NCBI RefSeq assembly: GCF_000422765.1
Contig: NZ_AUGR01000013.1
Coordinates: 62,001-126,000, forward strand
Direction of reading: 5' to 3'
Source of the DNA: Neptunomonas japonica DSM 18939
Lineage (GTDB): Bacteria > Pseudomonadota > Gammaproteobacteria > Pseudomonadales > Balneatricaceae
DNA length: 64,000 nt
In this document: positions 8,207 through 17,546 of the stretch, piece by piece
How positions within the stretch are numbered: the stretch's first letter is position 1
Layout of the letters: the number at the start of each line of letters is the position of its first letter
Made by a program: the position numbers and the translations under genes
Notes under the pieces: model-generated
The model's database searches: none
What the model was told of the DNA's origin: nothing
Seen by the model: the letters and a program-made list of their open reading frames with translations, nothing else

Positions 8207-10360
8207 ATGCTAGGAATTTGTAATTACAGGACGTTTATCTTGGCAGGAGCGTTGCTTTTTAATAGCAGTGCCGAGGCTTCAGGCGACTTAACAATTGATG
8301 ACTTGAAAGCTTTACCTATTGATGAACTCTCTTCGCTCGAAGTGGGTATTGCTTCAAAAATTCCTTCTCGAATTAATGAAACACCTGCTGCCGTGTTTGT
8401 ACTTACCGCTGAAGGTATTAGACGCTCGGGAGTTCGAAGCGTACCTGAAGCTTTGCGAATGGTGCCGGGGTTAAATGTTGGCTCTGTTAGTGGCAGTGCT
8501 TGGGCGGTTAACTCTCGTGGTTTTAATGAAACATTCGCTAATAAATTCTTAGTATTATTGGATGGCCGAAGTCTATATAACAATACTTTTGGTGGTGTGT
8601 ATTGGGATATGCAAGATGTCCGTATGGAGGATGTTGAGCGTATAGAAGTCATTCGAGGGCCTGGCTCCGCTGTATGGGGAGCTAATGCGATGAATGGTGT
8701 TATTAACATTATCACGCGCTCCTCATATGCAACACAAGGCGGAGAAGTTGTCAGCTTAGTGGGTAACCAGCATAAGGAAGTTGGCTTTCGTTATGGTGGA
8801 GAGGTAAATGAAAGAAGCAGTTATCGATTGAGCTTGAAAGCACTCATCAATAATGAAAACTCACCAACACCCTATTCTGGTTTTAACAGCCAAGGTGCTA
8901 TCGCTAATGATGATGGAAAGCATGCTCGTTTATCTTTTCGAACAGATACTGATTTTGGTGAAGGTGAGTCGCTTTTAGTTGATATGGGGTTATTCAGTGG
9001 TGAATCAGATCAACGGCTTTTTGCATCAGAGAAGGTAGCTTCTGCTCCTGATTTTAATACAGTAGTAGCACCTGCAATTAATAGCCTGATTGCAAACGGT
9101 GCTTCTCAAGAGCAAGTTTTTGCAGCATTGGCGTTTCCTGAATTTGGTTTATGTACATTTTGTATGATGGACATTAGGGATAAGCAGAAATATAAAGGGG
9201 GCCATATACTTTCACGCTGGAAGCAGGTGAATGATGACCGTTGGCAAACGATACAAGCGTATCTGGATTATACGCAGCGCGAGGATTACCAGCTTGACCA
9301 GCAAGCGATTGCTTTAGATCTGGATTATGAGCGTGGTTGGCAAAACCAAAGAGGTAAATTTGCTTGGGGAGTGGGGCTTAGGAGTGCAGCTGATGATTTG
9401 AAAGCAAATTTGTCTCCGACGTCGGTGCTTTCCTTTGGGCCAGCGTCTCAACGTAATAACATACTTAATGCTTTTATACAGAGTGAATTAAATTTATTAC
9501 CTGATGTTAAGTTGTTAACGGGGGCAGGTTACGAGTACTCTTCAGTATCGGGAAGTCAAATACAGCCAACTATAAGAGGGATTTGGTCTGTTAATCCTGA
9601 AACACAGTTTTGGAGCTCGGTATCATACTCTTCTCGTGTTCCATCAAGGGCAGAGACCTCAAATGTCAGTGCAAAAAACGCCTATGAGTTTACTGGTAAC
9701 CCTGATCATGATTCAGAGAAGCTGACTTCATGGGAGCTTGGGTTGCGGTACACACCAAGCAGCACTTTATCGTTTGATATAACGGCTTTCCGTTATTGGT
9801 ATAGTGATCTGACAACGATAAAAATTGAACGCCCATTTAATCCCTTTATAAGTACCAGTGATGCCGGTGTGTTAAGCATTGGTAATGACGCCGATGCTGA
9901 TTCCTATGGTGCTGAGTTATCAGCTAGGTGGCTAGTTCGTCCAGGCTGGGATATTCAGGCTTCTTATAGTTGGTTGCAACAATCACTTGAACATTTACCT
10001 TCGTTAACAGAGCCTCTGCTAAGTACAAGTAAAGCGCCTGTACACCAGTTTTCACTGCGTTCAAGCTGGGATTTAACCTCAAATGTGGAAGTAGATTTGG
10101 GGGTGTATTATGTGTCCGCCCTGTTTCCTACCGGGTCTGACTTTCTGGTTTTTGGTGATTATGGTGTAGATGAATATGTAAGAACTGATCTTCGCGTGGG
10201 GTGGCAAATATCACCTGAGGCAGAGCTGAGCATTATTGGTCAAAATCTGTTGAATAAAACGCACCAAGAATTTAATTCATCTCCGTTAAATGTCGCTGGT
10301 TTCCCAGAAAATACTGAAATAAACCGTAGTATTTCTGCTAAATTGACGGTTAGGTTTTGA
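8207..10360 (+). CDS. TonB-dependent outer-membrane receptor
   Basis: A signal peptide (about residues 1-25, ending near AEASGD) is followed by a TonB-box-like segment LSSLEVGIASKI. The plug domain follows (RINETPAAVFVLT to VERIEVIRGPGSAVWGANAMNGVINI) and then a long beta-barrel ending in aromatic Phe (SAKLTVRF). At 717 residues it is of normal size. The subfamily with an acidic leader before the plug is often found beside DUF4154 proteins and histidine kinases. The gene abuts the yfiR-like gene with only 2 bases between, which points to shared expression. The transported or sensed ligand is unknown. No Fur box was seen in the 236 bases upstream. Confidence 0.93.
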   Translation: MLGICNYRTFILAGALLFNSSAEASGDLTIDDLKALPIDELSSLEVGIASKIPSRINETPAAVFVLTAEGIRRSGVRSVPEALRMVPGLNVGSVSGSAWAVNSRGFNETFANKFLVLLDGRSLYNNTFGGVYWDMQDVRMEDVERIEVIRGPGSAVWGANAMNGVINIITRSSYATQGGEVVSLVGNQHKEVGFRYGGEVNERSSYRLSLKALINNENSPTPYSGFNSQGAIANDDGKHARLSFRTDTDFGEGESLLVDMGLFSGESDQRLFASEKVASAPDFNTVVAPAINSLIANGASQEQVFAALAFPEFGLCTFCMMDIRDKQKYKGGHILSRWKQVNDDRWQTIQAYLDYTQREDYQLDQQAIALDLDYERGWQNQRGKFAWGVGLRSAADDLKANLSPTSVLSFGPASQRNNILNAFIQSELNLLPDVKLLTGAGYEYSSVSGSQIQPTIRGIWSVNPETQFWSSVSYSSRVPSRAETSNVSAKNAYEFTGNPDHDSEKLTSWELGLRYTPSSTLSFDITAFRYWYSDLTTIKIERPFNPFISTSDAGVLSIGNDADADSYGAELSARWLVRPGWDIQASYSWLQQSLEHLPSLTEPLLSTSKAPVHQFSLRSSWDLTSNVEVDLGVYYVSALFPTGSDFLVFGDYGVDEYVRTDLRVGWQISPEAELSIIGQNLLNKTHQEFNSSPLNVAGFPENTEINRSISAKLTVRF

Positions 10361-10362
10361 AG

Positions 10363-10911
10363 ATGCCAGTATTCTTATTCAGGCATATGTCTCTTTTTAG
10401 ATCCGTTTTTATCAGCGTTTGGTTGATCTCTTCAGCTTCCCTAGCGTTAGCAGATGATAATGTTATCGATAAAATAAAATCAGTCTATATTTATAATTTC
10501 TTGTCGTTCATTCAGTGGCCTGAGCCTAAGGTACCAATGACGGAATATCAGTTATGTATGATTGCTGATCAAGAGATCATACAGAAACTCAAGAGTGTTG
10601 TTGTGGGTGAACTGATGAATGGCTTGCCCATAATAGTTACCTTGCTCTCCGATAATAACCTTATAACTGGCTGTCACCTTCTTTATATACAAGGTAATAG
10701 AGAGGTGTCCTCGGTTTTATTACGTGAGGCTTTTCAGTCTGGAACTTTGCTTATAGGTGATGCTAAAAGTCTTAACTCGAAAGGCCTAGGAATGGTAGGC
10801 TTTGAGACACGTGGACGTAAAGTACGTGTGGCAGTTAACCTTACTCGGTTGAAAGAAGCGGGTTTTAAAGTAAGTTCAAAGCTTCTTAGAGTTGTTAGAA
10901 TTGTAAGGTAA
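10363..10911 (+). CDS. periplasmic YfiR-family protein (DUF4154)
   Basis: The 182-residue product has a signal peptide ending near SLALADD. The DUF4154/YfiR hallmarks follow: KIKSVYIYNFLSFIQWP, the GCHLLYI segment, a GTLLIGDAKSL block, and a C-terminal SSKLLRVVRIV. YfiR of Pseudomonas aeruginosa is a periplasmic inhibitor that binds the periplasmic sensor domain of the diguanylate cyclase YfiN. ATG at 10363 was chosen over TTG at 10357, with AGG 8 bases upstream. It is coupled to the TonB-dependent receptor gene. The CHASE8 hybrid kinase on the far side of cysK is the likely partner (inference, because CHASE8 is the YfiN-type sensor). The two Cys of P. aeruginosa YfiR were not checked by alignment. 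Confidence 0.85.
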   Translation: MPVFLFRHMSLFRSVFISVWLISSASLALADDNVIDKIKSVYIYNFLSFIQWPEPKVPMTEYQLCMIADQEIIQKLKSVVVGELMNGLPIIVTLLSDNNLITGCHLLYIQGNREVSSVLLREAFQSGTLLIGDAKSLNSKGLGMVGFETRGRKVRVAVNLTRLKEAGFKVSSKLLRVVRIVR

Positions 10912-10941
10912 AAGTAAAAGGTCACTCAATGAGAGTGACCT
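10908..10941 (-). terminator. cysK terminator
   Basis: A perfect 9-bp stem, AGGTCACTC (10919-10927) and GAGTGACCT (10933-10941), has a 5-base loop. On the minus strand it is followed by TTTTACTTTTACC, a good intrinsic terminator for cysK. The plus-strand side lacks a T run. Confidence 0.8.
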
Positions 10942-10955
10942 GTGTGGAAATACAC

Positions 10956-11924
10956 TTATTGAACTTGTTCATTCTCAGTGAACATACCGTCGTATAACAC
11001 AGTTGAAAGATAGCGTTCACCAGAGTCCGGCAAAATAACAACAATAGTTTTACCTTGATATTCCGGTAACGATGCAAGACGTAATGCCGCAGCGGTTGCT
11101 GCCCCGCAAGAAATACCTGCAAGAATCCCTTCTTCTTTCATTAACCTTTGTGCTGTAGCGATTGCTTCATCATTTGTGACTGTTTCAACAAGGTCTACGA
11201 GATCAAGATCAAGGTTGCCAGGTATGAAGCCAGCGCCGATTCCTTGTATTTTATGCGGGGCTGGTTGGACTGTGTCGTTGTTGATTGTCTGAGTAATAAC
11301 AGGTGAATCAACGGGCTCGACAGCAACGCTAGTGATGGCTTTGCCTTGTGTATTTTTAATATAACGAGAAACTCCGCTGATAGTACCGCCAGTGCCTACT
11401 CCAGCAACGAGTACATCCACAGTTCCATCGGTATCCCGCCAGATCTCAGGTCCTGTTGTTTCTTCATGGATCTTTGGGTTTGCAGGGTTTTGGAATTGCT
11501 GCAGCATTAAGATGTTATCAGGGTCGGTATCAACTATTTCCTGGGCTTTATCAATCGCTCCTTTCATGCCTTTTTCAGCAGGGGTGAGAATGATCTCTGC
11601 TCCCAGTGCTTTCATCAGTTTACGTCTTTCGATACTCATTGACGCTGGCATAGTTAGTATAAGTTTGTAACCACGTGAGGCTGCAACAAAAGCTAGCGCT
11701 ATTCCTGTATTACCGCTGGTGGGCTCCACAAGCGTCATTCCTGATTTTAGCTGGCCAGATTTTTCAGCTGTCCATACCATGCTCGCGCCAATACGACACT
11801 TGATAGAACCGGCAGGGTTACGTGATTCAATCTTTGCATAGATAGTTGCATTAGGAGCAAGTCTAGATAGCTTAATTAATGGGGTGTTGCCAATAGAGAG
11901 TGAGTTATCTTCAAAAACCTGCAT
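10956..11924 (-). CDS. cysK: cysteine synthase A (O-acetylserine sulfhydrylase)
   Basis: CysK combines O-acetylserine with sulfide to make cysteine. The 322-residue product shows the PLP-lysine region ([15 protein letters not shown], Lys near residue 42), the substrate loop [11 protein letters not shown] and the phosphate-binding GTGGTISG. This is the CysK rather than CysM pattern in length and in the SGNTG context. Its terminator ends within 10 bases of the YfiR-family stop. It lies on the opposite strand between the receptor/YfiR pair and the hybrid kinase. The sulfide-producing genes of this pathway lie about 40 kb away at 51-57 kb. Confidence 0.96.
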   Translation of the reverse strand: MQVFEDNSLSIGNTPLIKLSRLAPNATIYAKIESRNPAGSIKCRIGASMVWTAEKSGQLKSGMTLVEPTSGNTGIALAFVAASRGYKLILTMPASMSIERRKLMKALGAEIILTPAEKGMKGAIDKAQEIVDTDPDNILMLQQFQNPANPKIHEETTGPEIWRDTDGTVDVLVAGVGTGGTISGVSRYIKNTQGKAITSVAVEPVDSPVITQTINNDTVQPAPHKIQGIGAGFIPGNLDLDLVDLVETVTNDEAIATAQRLMKEEGILAGISCGAATAAALRLASLPEYQGKTIVVILPDSGERYLSTVLYDGMFTENEQVQ

Positions 11925-12135
11925 TTTTTCACCTTATTCTAAATGAGAGAACTTACTGAAGTGTACTGCTGATGGTAAGGATTTCACAGATTCCTTTGCT
12001 ATATGTTTATTGTTAATCATACTTAGGGTGTTAGGAATGAAAATTTTAGCTGCGACAATGCCATTCTTGAAGACCTGTTCTAAACTGTTATGTCTTAAAT
12101 GTAGTTTTAATATCTTGTTTATATAGGTATTTATT

Positions 12136-14868
12136 TTGAAGCAATTTCTGCGGGACTTGCCTGTTCGCCACAAATTGACCGCTATTGTGATGGTGACATC
12201 GCTAATTGTGTTGATCATATCTTATGTGTTTTTTATCGCGAATTTTTGGTTTAACAGCAGAGAGCAGTTAGTGGGTTCGGTACACACGTTAACCAAAGCT
12301 GTCAGCATTAATACAACAGCGGCATTGGTGTTCGATGATGAGTTAACAGCTACAGAGTTATTGAGTACGTTAAGTGCGAATAAAGATATTGAATATGCTG
12401 TATTACGAAGTATTGAAGGTGATGTCTTTGCTGAATACGGACTCTTGGTACCTGTTGAGCGTAGCGTTAATGTGCTTCAGCGTTTGCGTGATGCCTCTAA
12501 CGATAGTAACGCTGATGATTGGGGGTATGAGTTTTACGATGACTATTTAGTGCTTGAGCAGCAGATTAAAGAGAAAGATCGGCTAATAGGAAGTTTGGGG
12601 GTTCGTGTTAGCCTTGCAAGTTATAAAGAGATGGTTAATCAATGGATACTCTTTGGCTTGCTTGTGGTTATGGGTGTGTTATTCATCGGTTTTTTTATCT
12701 CATCTCGTTTAAAAAAAGTCATTATAAATCCTATCGATAAACTGATTCATACCATGCGAGTTGTTTCAGAAGTGAATGACTATTCACGAAGGGTAGAAAA
12801 TCATTCATCAGATGAATTTGGTGTGATGGTGAAGGGCTTTAACACCATGATTGGGCAAATTCAGGAGCGAGATGAAGCGTTAAAGCACGCAAAAGATATA
12901 GCAGAAGAAGCCAATAAGGCGAAGTCTCGTTTTTTAGCCACAATGAGCCATGAGATAAGAACGCCTATGAACGGTGTTTTAGGTATGGCTGAGCTACTTT
13001 TGAATTCGGAGTTAACGAGTGAGCAGAGGCGTAATGCTGAAATAATCCACCGCTCAGGTGGTTCTTTACTGAGTATTATTAATGACATTCTTGATTATTC
13101 AAAAATTGAAGCGGGCCAGTTGATATTAGAATCAGTATCGTTTGACTTATATGAACAAATTGAAGAAGTAATGCTTCTACTAAATGAAACAGTGAATGGT
13201 AAAAAGTTAGCAATATCACATCAATTTGACCCTGATTTTAATGGGCTGATGACGGGTGACCCTGTACGACTCAGGCAAATTCTTATGAACTTAATAGGAA
13301 ATGCTCTGAAATTTACACAGGTAGGTCGTGTGAATGTAAAAGTCTCAGCGTTGCTTTTAGAAAACGCTCCATTCTTACGAATAGAGATTCAAGATAGTGG
13401 TCCTGGCATTTCAGAAACGGCCATAGGGAAAATATTTGAGTCGTTCTCACAGGAAGACTCTTCCATAACACGTAAATATGGTGGTACGGGGTTGGGCCTT
13501 GCCATTTGTCAGCAACTTGTCGGATTAATGGAAGGGGAGATCGGTGTACAAAGTATAGAAGGAAAAGGTTCAATTTTTTGGTTTGAGCTGCCTTTACATA
13601 CACGGGGTGCACATGGTTCTGATGTTGGGAAAACGTTACTGAATGGCTCACGAATTTTGCTCATTAGGCAGCACGAGAGCACCAGTAGCTATGTGTCCCA
13701 ATTATTAGTTGATTGGGGTGTTGTGCTTACGGTTGTCAATTCACCGGATGACGCTGAAGCTCAAATACAAGAAGCAGCTTCTTTACATAAAAACTTTAGT
13801 CTCGTTCTGTTTGAGCATTGGGGACAAGAAAGAGAATTATCAAAATTTATACACTCGTTGAACTACCGTTATAGTCAATTTGCGACTAAGTTTATGGTTG
13901 TTGCTTCAGGTGCTATATCGACCATGCGTTTGCCTGAGTATGTTTGTGTTATTCGTGAAAAAGAAGGACATATCAGACCTTCTTTATTATTGGATCAGCT
14001 CTGCGATATTTTAGCGTCACAAAAAAAGGTAAAAGTAACTCCTGCATCAGTGATGAGTGATAAGCCTGCTACGTTGTCTAATTACCGAGGTCATATTCTT
14101 CTAGTAGAAGATAATGCCGTTAACCAACAGGTGGCGATGGGGTTGTTAAGGTTGATGGGCTGTACAGTAGATGCAGCTGATAATGGTCTTGATGCCATAG
14201 AAATGTGGCGTACGCACGCCTATGATTTGATCTTGATGGATATTGAAATGCCTGTACTGGATGGCATAACAGCAACAACATCAATAAGGAAAGATGAAAG
14301 GCACCAACAATTGCCTAGTACACCTATTGTTGCCGTTACCGCGAATGCAATGGATGGAGATAAAGAACTTTATTTAAGCCGAGGAATGGATGATTACTTG
14401 AGCAAACCTTTCAGCCGCCAAAGTTTGCATCAAATGCTAGGTCGTTGGCTAAAAAAACATTCTGATAGATCGTTAGCCGATGACAAGGTGGAACAGAGCG
14501 TGATGGAGAGTGCTGCTGAAAGTGATTTAAACATAGTGCAATTGAATAATTTGCGTGATTTATTGGATGAAAATGGTCAGCCACTCTTGAATAATCTCAT
14601 TTGCATCTATACTGAAACCAGTAGTCAAATCATGCAAGAGTTGTCTGCGGCTATTGATCGAAAAGATTTTGATGAAACGCGCCGTTTGGCTCACGTATTA
14701 AAATCATCGAGTGGGACGATAGGGTTAGATAAGGTGCATGCATTAAGTCGGGAAATTGAGCATGGGTGCAGGTTATCAAATACAGATAATATGGGTACGT
14801 TATATCAATTACTAGTAGAGGCAAATCTATCGGCACAGCAGAAATTAATGGATTTCATAAGATGTTAG
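12136..14868 (+). CDS. CHASE8 hybrid histidine kinase with two receiver-type domains and HPt
   Basis: Domains in order: TM helix 14-36; periplasmic CHASE8-like sensor (about 40-165, with AALVFDDELTATELLSTL and GDVFAEYG); TM helix 170-190; HAMP 190-245; HisKA with phospho-acceptor His272 (SHEIRTPMNG); HATPase 370-486 with N, D and G boxes (NLIGNALKF, DSGPGI, GGTGLGLA). A receiver-like domain that lacks the Asp pocket spans about 505-625. An intact receiver follows with Asp702 (LMDIEMP) and Lys757 (SKPF), then HPt His853 (AHVLKSSSG). TTG at 12136 gives a typical RDLPVRHKL N-terminus. CHASE8 is the sensor of YfiN, so the YfiR-family protein is a plausible inhibitor or ligand. The c-di-GMP regulator follows after 13 bases. 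Confidence 0.92.
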   Translation: MKQFLRDLPVRHKLTAIVMVTSLIVLIISYVFFIANFWFNSREQLVGSVHTLTKAVSINTTAALVFDDELTATELLSTLSANKDIEYAVLRSIEGDVFAEYGLLVPVERSVNVLQRLRDASNDSNADDWGYEFYDDYLVLEQQIKEKDRLIGSLGVRVSLASYKEMVNQWILFGLLVVMGVLFIGFFISSRLKKVIINPIDKLIHTMRVVSEVNDYSRRVENHSSDEFGVMVKGFNTMIGQIQERDEALKHAKDIAEEANKAKSRFLATMSHEIRTPMNGVLGMAELLLNSELTSEQRRNAEIIHRSGGSLLSIINDILDYSKIEAGQLILESVSFDLYEQIEEVMLLLNETVNGKKLAISHQFDPDFNGLMTGDPVRLRQILMNLIGNALKFTQVGRVNVKVSALLLENAPFLRIEIQDSGPGISETAIGKIFESFSQEDSSITRKYGGTGLGLAICQQLVGLMEGEIGVQSIEGKGSIFWFELPLHTRGAHGSDVGKTLLNGSRILLIRQHESTSSYVSQLLVDWGVVLTVVNSPDDAEAQIQEAASLHKNFSLVLFEHWGQERELSKFIHSLNYRYSQFATKFMVVASGAISTMRLPEYVCVIREKEGHIRPSLLLDQLCDILASQKKVKVTPASVMSDKPATLSNYRGHILLVEDNAVNQQVAMGLLRLMGCTVDAADNGLDAIEMWRTHAYDLILMDIEMPVLDGITATTSIRKDERHQQLPSTPIVAVTANAMDGDKELYLSRGMDDYLSKPFSRQSLHQMLGRWLKKHSDRSLADDKVEQSVMESAAESDLNIVQLNNLRDLLDENGQPLLNNLICIYTETSSQIMQELSAAIDRKDFDETRRLAHVLKSSSGTIGLDKVHALSREIEHGCRLSNTDNMGTLYQLLVEANLSAQQKLMDFIRC

Positions 14869-14881
14869 GGAGTGATAATCT

Positions 14882-16996
14882 GTGATTGACCACGTTGAAA
14901 GCCAGACGATACTTATAGTTGATGATGACCCCGTCGCAAGAATGGTGGCTGCTGCACACCTCCGCAAGGAAGGTTATGCTGTTGCATTAGCAGAAAATGG
15001 TGCCGTTTTTCTTGAGATCCTTCAGGATATAAATCCAGATTTAATTTTGCTAGATGTTGATATGCCAGTATTGGACGGATTTTCAGCTTGTCGGCAACTG
15101 AGGAGCTTACACTCAGGAAAAGCAGTCCCCGTATTAATGATGACGGGTCTTGAGGGCGATAACTCTATTGAGGAAGCTTACGAGGCTGGTGCCACTGACT
15201 TTATAGCAAAGCCGGTTAATTGGACGTTATTAAAGCAGCGTTTGCGGTTTATGTTACGTGCTGTTAACGCAATGAGTGATCTTGTAGAAAGTGAATCGAG
15301 GCTAGCTAAGGCACAATCTATCGCTGGACTTGATTACTGGCGTTGGGATCTGGTTCGGGAGAAAATGATATTCTCTGACAAGCTGGCTGAGCGTTTCAAT
15401 TTCAATGTTAATAGCATAACTGTACAGCAGCTGGTTGATAGAGTCGCTGAGGCGGACCGTCCGCGTGTGACACAAATTTTACAATGCTCTAATGATCCCA
15501 CATCTATTCCCGCTGATTTTGAAGTAACACTGGATCATCGTAGTGACACTGAAGAATATAAAGTATTTAGAGTACAGTCAGAGCTTGAGTATGATACTCA
15601 AGGTGCTCTTGTCGCGATAGAGGGCACGTTGCAAGATATTACAGAGCGTAAAGAGGCTGAAGCTCGAATTCAGTTTTTATCTCGCTTTGACAGGCTTACA
15701 GGATTTCAAAACCGGGAATCGTTTACTCGAGTTATGTATAGCCTGATAGGTGAGTGTATAAGAAGAGATGGTTGTATTGCTTTAGTATTAATCGATATTG
15801 ATCGTTTTGTGCGTATTAATGATATTTATGGTCACCGGACAGGTGATGAAGTGTTGCTTGAGGTTAGTCGGCGAATTACTGCTTTTGTTGATCAACTTCG
15901 CCAGGAAGTTGGAGACTTGAGAAGTGAAGTTTGCCGCTGGGGGGGCGATAAGTTTGGCTTAGCAATCTGTTGTTCTTCTAGTTTGGATTGTAATGTCGAT
16001 GTGACGACTCGGTTGATGGATTGTATTTCTGCTCCGTTTCGAGTCAATGGCCATGAGGTGTCTTTGACCTCGTGTATTGGATACGCACGAGTTGTTGATA
16101 CAAACTTGGATTTAGGTACATTGCTTCGTAATGCTGAAAACGCTATGCGTAATGCTAAACGTCAAGGACGCAATATTGTACGTTGTTATGATGACAGTAT
16201 GCTCGAGCTCACTGAGCGTCGCATGACGCTAGAAGTCGAGCTGCGTAAAGCGCTGCCAAATGAGCAGTTTAAATTGCACTATCAGCCGCGGATTAATGCA
16301 AAAACGAAGTGCATTGTAGGGGCTGAAGCATTATTGCGTTGGGAGCATCCAATTTTAGGTAGCCTGTCCCCTGTTGAGTTTATTCCCGTTCTAGAAGAGA
16401 TGGGCTTAATTCATGAAGTCGGTGCTTGGGTGATGGAGGCTGCTTGCCATCAATTAAAAACTTGGCACAACTGTGGGTTCAGTGATTTTGTTCTTTCTGT
16501 GAACTTAAGTGCTGTGCAATTTCGAGATATACGTTTAGCTCAAGAGATTGGTGCTGTCATAAGTCGTACGGGTATTACACCTGAATATTTGGAGTTTGAA
16601 CTGACAGAAACTGCGATCATGGAAGACGTAGCTCAAACACAAGCGACTCTGGCTTTATTAAAAGAGATTGGTGTTCAACTGGCGGTTGATGATTTTGGCA
16701 CGGGGTATTCGTCTTTAGGTTATCTGCGCAGTTTTCCATTGGATACACTGAAAGTGGATAGAACATTTGTCAGTGAGCTTCCAGGTAATAGTAGTGATCG
16801 ATCCCTTACCTCCGCGATTATTGCAATGGCTCGTTCGCTCAGCTTACATGTCGTTGCTGAAGGCATTGAAACACAGGCCCAAGCTGAGTTTTTACTCGAA
16901 AAACAGTGTGATGAATTTCAGGGTTTTCTATATTCGAAACCAGTAGATGGTCAGGCTTTTGATGCATTACTAAAAAGTGGTAAATCTTTGGGTTAA
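14882..16996 (+). CDS. response regulator with REC, PAS, degenerate GGDEF and EAL domains
   Basis: A receiver (phospho-acceptor Asp58 in LLDVDMP, Lys110 in AKPV) is followed by a PAS domain (about 145-258) and a GGDEF domain. The signature reads GGDKF (354-358) instead of GGDEF, so cyclase activity is doubtful. The EAL domain keeps its key motifs: EALLRW (482-487), ELTETA, DDFGTGYSS and EGIET, so c-di-GMP phosphodiesterase activity is predicted. GTG at 14882 is preceded by AGGGAG. It lies 13 bases after the hybrid kinase, whose HPt domain is the likely phosphate donor. The degenerate GGDEF may bind GTP or c-di-GMP to modulate the EAL domain (inference). Confidence 0.92.
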   Translation: MIDHVESQTILIVDDDPVARMVAAAHLRKEGYAVALAENGAVFLEILQDINPDLILLDVDMPVLDGFSACRQLRSLHSGKAVPVLMMTGLEGDNSIEEAYEAGATDFIAKPVNWTLLKQRLRFMLRAVNAMSDLVESESRLAKAQSIAGLDYWRWDLVREKMIFSDKLAERFNFNVNSITVQQLVDRVAEADRPRVTQILQCSNDPTSIPADFEVTLDHRSDTEEYKVFRVQSELEYDTQGALVAIEGTLQDITERKEAEARIQFLSRFDRLTGFQNRESFTRVMYSLIGECIRRDGCIALVLIDIDRFVRINDIYGHRTGDEVLLEVSRRITAFVDQLRQEVGDLRSEVCRWGGDKFGLAICCSSSLDCNVDVTTRLMDCISAPFRVNGHEVSLTSCIGYARVVDTNLDLGTLLRNAENAMRNAKRQGRNIVRCYDDSMLELTERRMTLEVELRKALPNEQFKLHYQPRINAKTKCIVGAEALLRWEHPILGSLSPVEFIPVLEEMGLIHEVGAWVMEAACHQLKTWHNCGFSDFVLSVNLSAVQFRDIRLAQEIGAVISRTGITPEYLEFELTETAIMEDVAQTQATLALLKEIGVQLAVDDFGTGYSSLGYLRSFPLDTLKVDRTFVSELPGNSSDRSLTSAIIAMARSLSLHVVAEGIETQAQAEFLLEKQCDEFQGFLYSKPVDGQAFDALLKSGKSLG

Positions 16997-17058
16997 TACC
17001 CGACACATGATTATGAAAATGCTATATTAACATCCTCTAATTTTTAGGTGTCCTGACC

Positions 17059-17529
17059 ATGCGTGCTCTCATCAAGCTTCTAGCGCCTAGCATTTTTTCG
17101 CTAGCCTTTTTTGTGTTTCGCTCTTCTTTGTTTCAAAAGTCGCCACGTAAGCATCAATGGGTTATGCGAGTTTTTCGTTTTACGGCTGATAATGATAGCT
17201 GTAAGGCGCTATCTGTATATGGGCATTTGCTGCATTTTCGTGGAGAAGATGTTCAGAATCGCATTCAAGGTGCTATTTATATACAACGAGCTGCTGATAA
17301 GGGTGATATGAAATCGCAATACCAGATGGGTAAGGTTTATGAAATGGGATACGAAAGTTATTTTTCTGTATCAGATGAAAAGTCTCTGCATTACTACCGC
17401 TTAGCTGCATCACAAGGGCACTCATTGGCTATCAGTCGAATGATTAAGGTTTATAAAGAAGGTCAGTTAGGTGAGGAATCTAACGTAGACGAGGTAAAGC
17501 ACTGGCAGTCTTTGCAGCCAGCGCTTTGA
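17059..17529 (+). CDS. small Sel1-like repeat protein
   Basis: The 156-residue product begins with a hydrophobic stretch (LIKLLAPSIFSLAFFVF) that may be a membrane anchor or signal. About three Sel1-like (TPR-type) repeats follow, including GAIYIQRAADKGDMKSQYQMGKVYE and SLHYYRLAASQGHSLAISRM. Such repeats usually mediate protein contacts. It lies 62 bases after the c-di-GMP response regulator and could be the last gene of that unit, though no direct evidence ties it to signalling. ATG at 17059 was used. Confidence 0.75.
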   Translation: MRALIKLLAPSIFSLAFFVFRSSLFQKSPRKHQWVMRVFRFTADNDSCKALSVYGHLLHFRGEDVQNRIQGAIYIQRAADKGDMKSQYQMGKVYEMGYESYFSVSDEKSLHYYRLAASQGHSLAISRMIKVYKEGQLGEESNVDEVKHWQSLQPAL

Positions 17530-17546
17530 GTTACTCCGTCTATTTA

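Noticed and set aside
8224-8715. 163-codon frame antisense to the TonB-dependent receptor
   Set aside because: It is a Ser/Thr/Pro-rich shadow of the plug domain, which is plainly coding on the plus strand.
11934-12218. 94-codon minus-strand frame between cysK and the hybrid kinase
   Set aside because: It overlaps the kinase start, has no ribosome site, and its translation lacks a family pattern.
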